A DNA stretch of 64,000 nt. It comes from Acanthaster planci. Its lineage: Eukaryota; Echinodermata; Asteroidea; Valvatida; Acanthasteridae. Below, in pieces: positions 57,101 to 64,000 of the stretch. Position 1 is the stretch's first letter. Every line of letters begins with the position of its first letter. The notes under the pieces are model-generated. The model saw only the letters and a program-made list of their open reading frames with translations, made no database searches and was not told the origin of the DNA. The stretch is from positions 438,572 to 502,571 of the forward strand of contig NW_019091384.1 in NCBI RefSeq assembly GCF_001949145.1, written 5' to 3'. The position numbers and the translations under genes are program-made.

Positions 57101-60100
57101 GGAATGTCGGTGGGTCCAGAGTCGGACTCTTTCACGGCTGTCAATGTGCCCTATGTTGTGAGTATCAGGTTTGTGTAGGTCTGTAGCAAATGGCCCAGGT
57201 TGGTGAAATGGATACTGCTGTTTGTCAATGGACTGTAGTGGGAGAATACAGTTAACAAGACCCAAATTTGGACTGGCAAGCAATTGATTGTTAGTAAGAT
57301 ATTTCTCAGTACTGTTGCTTGTTTCTCTTCTGTGATATTCACTGCATTCATTCAGCAGTATTGTGCAATGACTTAATTGCAAATATATTTGTATAAAGGA
57401 GCCTCTGTTGCTAAGAAAATTGTGCACTCTCTTGGTCAAGCTCGAGGTCATAGTATAATTCAGACTTGGTATGGCGTTTATTGTTCTCCACAGACGGTTG
57501 CTCACATGCTAGATTGGCTACCCAAAGAAGCTAAAGAGGCACTGAGTCTCCTGTTAGATGGAATGCATGAGCATCTCTTTAAAACGTTAACTGTCAGGGA
57601 GCTTCTCTGGGGATACGAAGATGAGGTTTTGAAGATAGCCAGCAGATTTTTTACAATTCCAGGAATGCCGGGCGGCAAATTTGGCTTCCTTGTGGATGTG
57701 AGTCATTGCTTTTCTTCCTTTTGTTTTGAGGTAACAAAGAGCTGTGAAATATGGTGTCAGACCAAGAGGAAGAGAATAACGGAGAAAGCTCTCATTTTAA
57801 TAAAAGCATCTCCTGCTCTCATGTCTTCATCAGCAAAACGGAAGTGCCCATGATGATTTCACAGTATTTTCAGGAAAGGAGGTGCGATCCCGGATCAACC
57901 TAATCCAGCGGTGGAACGGGAATGATAAGTTAACCTGGTGGTTAACTCCAGAGGCCAATATGATCAATGGCACAGGTAGGTCAAAGGTCATTTTGCTACA
58001 GACGTCATTAAGTGAATTTCATTTTGAACTCAAATTGGTCTACTTTATTTTCACTTGGTGCTCTTCATAAACTGTAAGAGGAGCACTTCCCCGACAAGTT
58101 TGAGTAACAATCATTTGGCGACCACAGGTCTATTCTCCTCGGTAACCTATCATATGCACAAAATACATCCTGGGTACCAGAGAAAAATTGATCGGTGTTG
58201 ATTGCGTATCTCCGCAGTGGTCCAGAATTGTGAAAGAAGTACCCATGAAATATTGTTCTTGTACAGTGAAAAGGGTACTGACTAGATTATTGTGCTGTGC
58301 ATATTAGACAAAAACTGAACATCAAATGGCATTGGGCAAAATCAATAAAAGCTCATTTCATTTGACAGTAGGGTACGTAAGAGAATTGTATTCCTTCTAG
58401 ATCTATTAATAGTGCCAGCCTTGCCCTCAGTGTTGTATAACTAATGCTGTCGGTTGTTTTTCTTCAAGTTAAGTCTTAAATCTAGTCAGTTTTGTAAGCT
58501 AGGTTTCAAGGGAAAGAAATATTGTCACTCAAGTCCAAGACAGAAACTTTAATTGGCAACAACTTCCTCTCATACTGTGTAATTAGTATATTTAGAGCAA
58601 ACGTGGCATTTACCAAAACTTCTTTATATTTTCTTATACCTTTGCAGATGGTGTAATGTTTCATTCATTTGTTACAGAGAAGGATACGTTATATTTGTTT
58701 CAGCCAACTTTATGCAGGTAAACAATTTATTTTCGGAAATAATTAAAAGTTTCATGTACATGCTTACAATAAAGGCCCTTTTCTAATTATAGAAACTAAG
58801 ATTTAAAATTGTGTTTTGCTTACTTTATTAAAATGTTTGCTTTATTGAGCCATCAATGAAATGACTTTTGCTGTAAAATTAAATTATGACACCGCAGACG
58901 TAATATTTCTGATACCTCATATTTATTCATGACTTGCTATGAAACATTATGACATGGTAGACTAATTTTAATGATGTCATTAGGCCTACTTCAATCAGGC
59001 TTTTTCGGACCCTATCACATGTTGGTCCCTATCACGTTGGTTCAAGCGCTGTGCTGTCTGAATGGTCCTTCAAGTCCAGTGCGACTTTACACGTAATATA
59101 TGTACATATACATTTGGCTTCCATGTTTTTATGCATGATATACCCACAACTCAATTATTCAGTGATATCATCAGAATTCCAGGTGCAATTTTATTGGACA
59201 AAAAATGCTTTATTACCGTAATTGCTGAATGCATAATTTCCATAGGAAAATGCATCTTTGTACTGCCACAAGATTAATTTTAACTACTCGTAGTAATGTT
59301 TATCTTCTCATAATTTGCAGTCTTCCTACATCTCATAAATTAGAAATCTACATAGCCTGATGTTTCGATCTGGCAAAATCTTTCTGAATGGCAAAGAGCC
59401 CTTAAATCTTCATATTAAGCAATCTCCCCATGACTGTATTTCATTCTAGGTCTATGCCCTACGTCTTTGACCATCACAAAACCGTCCGAGGTGTTCCCCT
59501 GTCAAGTTTCTACTTGCCGCCAACTGTGTACCAGAACGGCAGCGTGTACCCACCCAATGCAGGTTTCTGTGATGTGAAGACTGAAGACTGTGGACCTTCA
59601 GGGCAAATGAGGGTAGACAAATGTCGATTCGGTGGGCCACCTGTTAAAGTTTACCCTGATTTTTATCCGTTCCCTAGGCATTTGCCAAGTTACGTTAGTA
59701 GAGCAATCATGTGAAAACATAATCAACAGCTTTGACGTTGACATTCCATGAACATGTCAGACACAGGCTACATGTACATGTACATGCAATTGATGGTTTG
59801 GGATAAAAAATGATTAATGCTTGTGAAGTTTCAAAGATTGTGTTGCCTTGTGAATAGGCAATGCATTCATTTTGACCGTGCCATAGTGGTTGTGTCATTC
59901 CTGGGTAGTCGTTCATCAGCTCAGATTGTGATACTTCCTTGAATGCTTTTTCTCCTTACAGGTGTTCCAACTTCCATATCCAATCCCCATTTCTTGTATG
60001 GAGACAAGTCACTGATTGATGGTGTGTATGGGCTTGCACCAGATCCTAACAAGCATAAGAATTATTTCTCCGTGCAGCCTGTGAGTACACTTTTTCAAGT

Positions 60101-63100
60101 TTCAGTGGAAGTGATTTGCAGTGCAGTGCACTGCCCAGCTTTTGCATCAGAGAGGCATTTTTTTTTACTTCACGATCAACATCTTGCTTGTATAATTCCA
60201 CAATAACTCCCAAGTCTTTTCGCAAAAGCAATGTCGTTTGATGACTTCTCCCATCGTGTACTGCAGTATAGGCCCCTCGTGGTGACCTGTTGGTGGCATG
60301 CTGCATGCGACTTTGCTTCTATGTTTTGGAGAGGTGCTTGAGAGTGGATATGTTTTTGGTCCGTTTTATAAACAGACATTCTGGGCATCCAGTTGACTGT
60401 CTAACATACTGGATGAAGTGCTGATTGCTTGGTTAGGACTTTCAATGCCTGGCTAGTTTGCTCCTTAGCTGATTGGTTGCTCACTGAACTAGCTGACTAT
60501 CTGGCTATGAACTTAACCCTTCAAGCAGACCAGGTGTGGTAGTCAACTTGTTGAAATTGGTTGGCTTATCAATTGGTTAGTTTAGTTGTGGCTTGTTTCA
60601 TCACTGATAGAGTCATCACTTGGATACCTGCCAGGTTGGCTATGTGGGTCAGCTGGTAGGGTAGATTTCTGACTTGTAAACGTCTGATCTCTTCTGAGCT
60701 CATCCTTAGTTATTTGTTGCTCAGCGTACAGTGTAGGAATGAGTGCAACATCGTTGTCTTCATTACATCTGACACGGGGTTAACTCATTTATCCACACAT
60801 TCATTTATACATCACAGCTGTAGTTTTGCAGCCAACGATTGGCAAGCAATTGCTAGCTGTCATTACAACATCAAAGGTAATTGGCAAGCATTGCCATAGT
60901 TTTGTTTGCCCATTACAAAAACAATTTTTGATCTGTTAAGGTTAGATAACAAAAGTAGGCTATGAAAACCCGGTAAAACCAATAACTAATTTGCTGATAC
61001 ATGTGACCCATCCTGTGAAAATGAGTCACAAGTTGCTAGAGCCACTTTGGAGTAAAGTCCTGATGAATAATTTTGCACAGTGCAAATCAATAGGAACTGC
61101 AGCATTTTTCACGATGGAATATCCACTTCCATCAGTATGCCAAACTGAGTGATACATCAAAACAAAAAGCTCAATCTGCTCTTTCCAATACATATGAAAA
61201 CTCAGAAAGTGGCTCTGGCAACTTATGACTCATTTTCGCAGAGCGGGTCACATATTAGTAGCAAATTTGTTACATTTAAGTTGTTTTTTAAATTAATGAT
61301 TCATTTACACCATCTTGACTTAGGCTACATCCAGATCTGTTGTCTAGAGCTTGGTCTTGGTCTTCACACCATTGGAAATATGCGGAGACACACAGTCAAT
61401 AGACCTAGCCATAGCTCTGGAAGCCCATTTTGGACACAGCCTTAGCTTCTATCAACATCCTAATTTTGCCTTCAAATTCTTCAACCTAGTGTTTTCTGCT
61501 ACACAACCTCCCCCCCGGCTATAAATCTCTCTCATAGGATGTCATCTTTGTAGGAAAATTACAACTGTGTTTTCAACATCATCGGGTGTGTGGGCGCACA
61601 TTGTGCAAATTGTTCCATACATGTGTTGGTCCAAATATCTTCAAAATATGGCACAGATGATGTGCATCACGAATATTGGAAGTCTAAAATGTTGATGTAC
61701 TCGTCAATTTGGGGGAGATGATGTCATTTGAGGGAGACCTATATACTAATATCTGACTTTATTTGTATAGTTTACTTTTTAAAATCAAAACTACATTGTT
61801 GAATTTCATTTTCATTGCAGATATTAGGAGTGACCTTCGAACTGAAGTTTCGGCTTCAACTGAACTTGTACTTAAAACAAGTGGCTGGTTTTAGGTACAT
61901 GTAGGCTAAGTTTATTTTTGGTTGACCCTTACTCCCTTATGCCATTTACCCTCTAAAAGTTTGAGTCCCTCAGTTTCCCTCATTCTCAGAAAAGTTGAAA
62001 TCTTTGTTCTTGCGGCCTCCAAAAACATTTTTACCAAACTAAGCAGTCGCTTCAATCCAGCAATGTCATCAATAGTATCAAAGGGGGTCTGCGCTCAAAG
62101 AGGGCTTTCACAATCCATCAAAATAGGAATCAGGTTATGCCCTCTAAAATCTATGAGTGGCATTTTTTACTTTTGCCCCGCACAAGTCAATTAAAAAATT
62201 GTGCAGTGATGTCAAGTTCCAGCCATGCAGTTGATTCCAATTCTGTTTTCCCTCATTGGAAAATCTTGTTGCCCACTTCTGCTAGTGATATCACTGTCTC
62301 AGATCACAAAGTTGCAACTTTTTTCACTTTGATGGTGTTTTCTCCCCCAGTGACACAGAAAAGCTCATTCCAGTTTACCTTCCAATGCTTTGGTTTGAGC
62401 AGGTGAGGTTTTTGTGTTGATATAGTATGCTTTACATCGTAGATGTCCTTTTATTTAAGTACCGTAATTTTCGGAATATAAGCCGTGGCTTGTACGTTGA
62501 TTCTCGTGCTGAAAAATTGTCTCTGCACCTTATATGCCATGCGACTTCTACAGCAACCTTTGAAGAATAAAATCAGTCAACTAAAGCCACGGCCGGGACA
62601 CCCATACTGGTGGTGCAGGTATTTTTTTTTGGCTGTCATTTCCATCTGATAACTGGAACCCCAGAGAAAAATTTGAGTTGTCTGTTTTTAAGTTATTAAC
62701 GGAATTCCCCAAGTCATGGAGTCATGAACACATCCATGAAATGTGTACGTAATCTTAAAGATAACTTGCACTGCTGGGACACCATTTTTAGTGATTATTT
62801 TCCCGCTTTTTATTCATTCTCATGATGTATTTTTTGGGTACACAAATTATCATTTTTGTTACTTAGATTTTTATTCTTGTTACCTAAAGATTTCTTTCTA
62901 CCAGTAAATAAAATCAAGGGCTTCAAAGGTGTACCTTCATGTGGCATTTCGGGGTTGTTTTCACTTGAGTTTTCTGTTGACAACACTTTCCGTGGTCACG
63001 TGGTTATCGGTGAGAGCAGAATGGGTCTGCAGTAGCAGTAGGACTAGCCTGAAAACAGAATTTGTCATGATCATGGTGGTGTGTGCATTCAATATTCCAT

Positions 63101-64000
63101 GTACAGCATGCATGCAAAATGAGCGGTTCCAGTGCGATGACTTGAACCGAGGTGTTGTGGTGGATTTTTCATTACTGAAGCGTGTTTGGCAGCGTTTTTT
63201 AATTGGTGTTTTTTATCAGCACCACAAAAACTTAGAGATAAATGTATGTAGTGCAATCAGTTACGGAGGTATTTTTTTCCATAAAAGCCTGTCCTTTTGC
63301 AAGAAATATTCAGCCTGTGAGATAAAATGATCTTTCAACTTAACTGACTTCAAGTTGTCAAGATTTTATTGTTCGTCCCCAACCACATAACTTTTGCTGA
63401 CCGCTTGGAAAAAAGGGCACAAACTGATGCACGGCCCAAGCAGGACAATCATCCAGCCTGCAAAAATATTAAATATGAGGACTTAAAATTCACTTATTTT
63501 AACGGTGACACTTGTTTGCACTTTTCTTACATTTCTTAGGATTGCATGTATAGTGGAACCATTGATTCGCTGTACTGGCGTTTCAATACACAGCACCTGT
63601 GTGGTTGGATCGTCAGCACTGCTGTACGGCTTATAAGCTGGTGCGGCTTATACACTGACTTTAAATCTTAGTATGGCAAATTTGCATGCCGTGGCTTATA
63701 CACCGGGTGGCTTATATTCCGAAAAATACGGCATTTCCTTGTATAAATTCAGGCAGTATTATTGTGATCCAATTATGTACTTCATTGTTTAACTACATAT
63801 TTTGTAACGTATGTTCTGTGAATTTCTTTCAAGTAGCCTATGATTTAATACCCTATTCACTTCCACTCAGTAAACTCAGATGCGATTGAATTGCTGCTTA
63901 CCTTTTCAAGGGTTGTTACAGAAAGTTTGACCTTGGCCTAACTGTTGTTGAAGTATCGAATGGTTTAATACATGGGAGCACTTGAGGTTGCACTCCCTGT
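54076..64000 (+). CDS. scarb-like: CD36/class B scavenger receptor family protein, gene 2 (3' end beyond window)
   Basis: Joined exons 54076-54192, 54864-55021, 57016-57157, 57494-57697, 57834-57975, 58648-58717, 59450-59631, 59962-60080, 61821-61894, 62351-62402 give 420 codons in frame. The protein starts MAGYRGQLGCVVMGALLV (TM1 about residues 8-30), followed by the CD36 ectodomain (YWRFYFFDVANPAE, GPYVYR, RELLWGYEDEVL, WNGNDKLTWW, GVMFHS, NPHFLYGD, PVYLPMLWFEQ). It retains four cysteines in the LIMP-2 arrangement: LCR, GFC, EDC and DKC. Exons for TM2 and tail are not found between 62403 and 64000 and must lie downstream, so the gene is cut by the window edge, not evidently broken. The start at 54076 has a good context (accATGg) and puts TM1 near the N terminus; an in-frame upstream ATG at 53995 would add an unlikely extension. 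Its role would be a lipid-binding membrane or lysosomal receptor, as for gene 1. Confidence 0.93.
54370..54682. mobile_element. fold-back repeat family C, copy 3 (two arms, gene 2 intron 1)
   Basis: Left arm 54370-54485 and right arm 54570-54682 are diverged reverse complements (gaggtttg, gagcatgtg, gaaccg(c)ggaggt, gacagtatgct). Both ends begin at the aggtttgcggtagc-type terminus. The ~310-bp whole can fold into one hairpin. Confidence 0.85.
54864..55021 (+). CDS. gene 2 exon 2
   Basis: 158 nt after acceptor cttgtag, encoding LMVLEPSSMVYSIWKEPPF then YWRFYFFDVANP and GPYVYR. The acceptor was chosen over a later AG at about 54898 because it gives a product aligned residue for residue with gene 1 exon 2 and the same length. 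Confidence 0.92.
55022..57015 (+). other. gene 2 intron 2
   Basis: 2.0 kb intron. It includes a cluster of GGAACGTTCC-type palindromes at about 55390-55490 (gggaacgttccc, gttccacgttcc, gggaacgcatgttccc), possibly a small element. A 146-codon ORF spans this but matches nothing I recognise. Confidence 0.6.
57016..57157 (+). CDS. gene 2 exon 3
   Basis: 142 nt encoding RLEMHRQNLTLNSNSTIS through FEPGMSVGPESDSFTAVNVP, the FEPxxSVGxExDxF motif region. Identical length to gene 1 exon 3. Donor gtgagt. Confidence 0.95.
57494..57697 (+). CDS. gene 2 exon 4 (apical helix region)
   Basis: 204 nt, phase 0 at both ends, encoding a helical segment and the conserved VRELLWGYEDEVL motif, ending GGKFGFLVD. 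Acceptor ctccacag, donor gtgagt. Confidence 0.95.
57834..57975 (+). CDS. gene 2 exon 5
   Basis: 142 nt encoding QNGSAHDDFTVFSGKE and RWNGNDKLTWW...NMINGTG, closely matching the LIMP-2 pattern NGT..DGDYVFLTG...WNGxTSLDWW...NMINGT. The intron before it is only 136 nt. Confidence 0.95.
58648..58717 (+). CDS. gene 2 exon 6
   Basis: 70 nt encoding DGVMFHSFVTEKDTLYLF then QPTLCR, with the conserved cysteine of the long-range disulfide. Same length as gene 1 exon 6. Confidence 0.95.
59450..59631 (+). CDS. gene 2 exon 7 (intact disulfide loop)
   Basis: 182 nt encoding SMPYVFDHHKTVRGVPLSSF and GFCDVKTEDCGPSG...DKCRFG. The three cysteines match LIMP-2 positions C312, C318 and C329. The donor is gtgggc, a weak match to consensus after GT; it is the only junction giving the expected CRF-G end in phase with exon 8. 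Confidence 0.92.
59962..60080 (+). CDS. gene 2 exon 8
   Basis: 119 nt encoding GVPTSISNPHFLYGDKSL and ending NYFSVQP, the conserved PHF...G block. Acceptor ccttacag, donor gtgagt. Confidence 0.95.
60081..61820 (+). other. gene 2 intron 8
   Basis: 1.7 kb GT-AG intron containing repeat family B copy 3 near its 3' end. 60370-60680 has loosely repeated ctggct / gattgcttgg motifs. No exon seen. Confidence 0.8.
61339..61435 (+). repeat. interspersed repeat family B, copy 3
   Basis: Direct-orientation copy in gene 2 intron 8, from gttgtctagagc to ttttggac. With copies 1 and 2 it defines a short non-coding family of unknown class. Confidence 0.85.
61821..61894 (+). CDS. gene 2 exon 9
   Basis: 74 nt encoding ILGVTFELKFRLQLNLYLKQ, after acceptor cattgcag. 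Donor gtacat is weak but the phase and length match gene 1 exon 9. Confidence 0.93.
62351..62402 (+). CDS. gene 2 exon 10 (last exon in window)
   Basis: 52 nt encoding DTEKLIPVYLPMLWFEQ, the end of the ectodomain, after acceptor cccccag and before donor gtgagg. The following intron runs at least to the window edge. Confidence 0.93.
62462..63731. mobile_element. ~1.27-kb non-autonomous element with CCGTA(A/T)TTTTCGGAATATAAGCC ends
   Basis: 62462-62484 is the reverse complement of 63709-63731 with one mismatch. Subterminal (g)gcttata(c/a) motifs recur inside both ends (e.g. 62486, 63628, 63640, 63692). No transposase. It sits in gene 2 after exon 10, so inside that gene's intron 10. Target duplication not clear. 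Confidence 0.82.

Noticed and set aside
62929-63330. Candidate exon 11 (TM2) of gene 2 in a 133-codon ORF
   Set aside because: Hydrophobic stretches occur but lack the juxtamembrane sequence, phase and splice sites expected from gene 1 exon 11, and the region lies inside the 62462-63731 mobile element.

Overview
This is a eukaryotic (animal) genomic contig: long introns, canonical GT-AG splice sites, one assembly gap, many decayed transposable elements and very frequent palindromic ACATGTAC-type microsatellite runs. The CD36-family genes, the Tc1/mariner and LINE relics and the tRNA-derived SINE type suggest a marine invertebrate. An echinoderm, hemichordate or cephalochordate is my guess from base composition and repeats; the sequence alone does not prove it.

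The only genes I can support are two tandem, same-strand members of the CD36 / class B scavenger receptor family (SCARB, LIMP-2-like). Gene 1 (17206-42430) is complete in 12 coding exons encoding 517 residues: N-terminal TM, CD36 ectodomain, C-terminal TM and a cytoplasmic tail with a YDNI endocytic-type motif. Gene 2 (54076 to beyond the window) has its first 10 coding exons here (420 codons); the exons for the second TM segment and tail lie past 64000. Exons 2, 3, 5, 6, 8, 9 and 10 have identical lengths in both genes, and all phases agree, so this is a tandem duplication. The proteins have diverged: gene 2 keeps four LIMP-2-position cysteines, while gene 1 has lost one disulfide pair and gained a glycosylation sequon at one of the lost cysteines.

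Layout: 1-9000 is a nest of mobile-element debris (diverged inverted/direct repeat family, a tRNA-SINE with (AAC)n tail, a 2.5 kb fold-back element with ATCGATCG minisatellite arms around a dead LINE fragment, a second SINE head). 9000-17200 is gene-free with a few local duplications. 17206-42430 is gene 1; its 11.4 kb third intron holds tandem arrays and a ~2 kb tandem duplication carrying a decayed Tc1-like transposase, and its last intron holds a 749-bp fold-back transposon. 42607-44017 is a decayed Tc1-like element just past the gene 1 stop. 46235-49860 is a sharply GC-rich island with a 323-bp MITE, a ~150-bp tandem repeat, a hairpin-rich array and an LTR-like segment. 50520-51470 is a decayed LINE reverse transcriptase. 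53693-53918 is a perfect 18-bp minisatellite about 160 bp upstream of the gene 2 start. 54076-64000 is gene 2 with intronic repeats, including a ~1.27 kb element with CCGTATTTTTCGGAATATAAGCC-type ends.

The two receptors are the functional content. Everything else I recognise is transposon- or satellite-derived. I saw no operon, CRISPR array, or convincing new multi-gene system.
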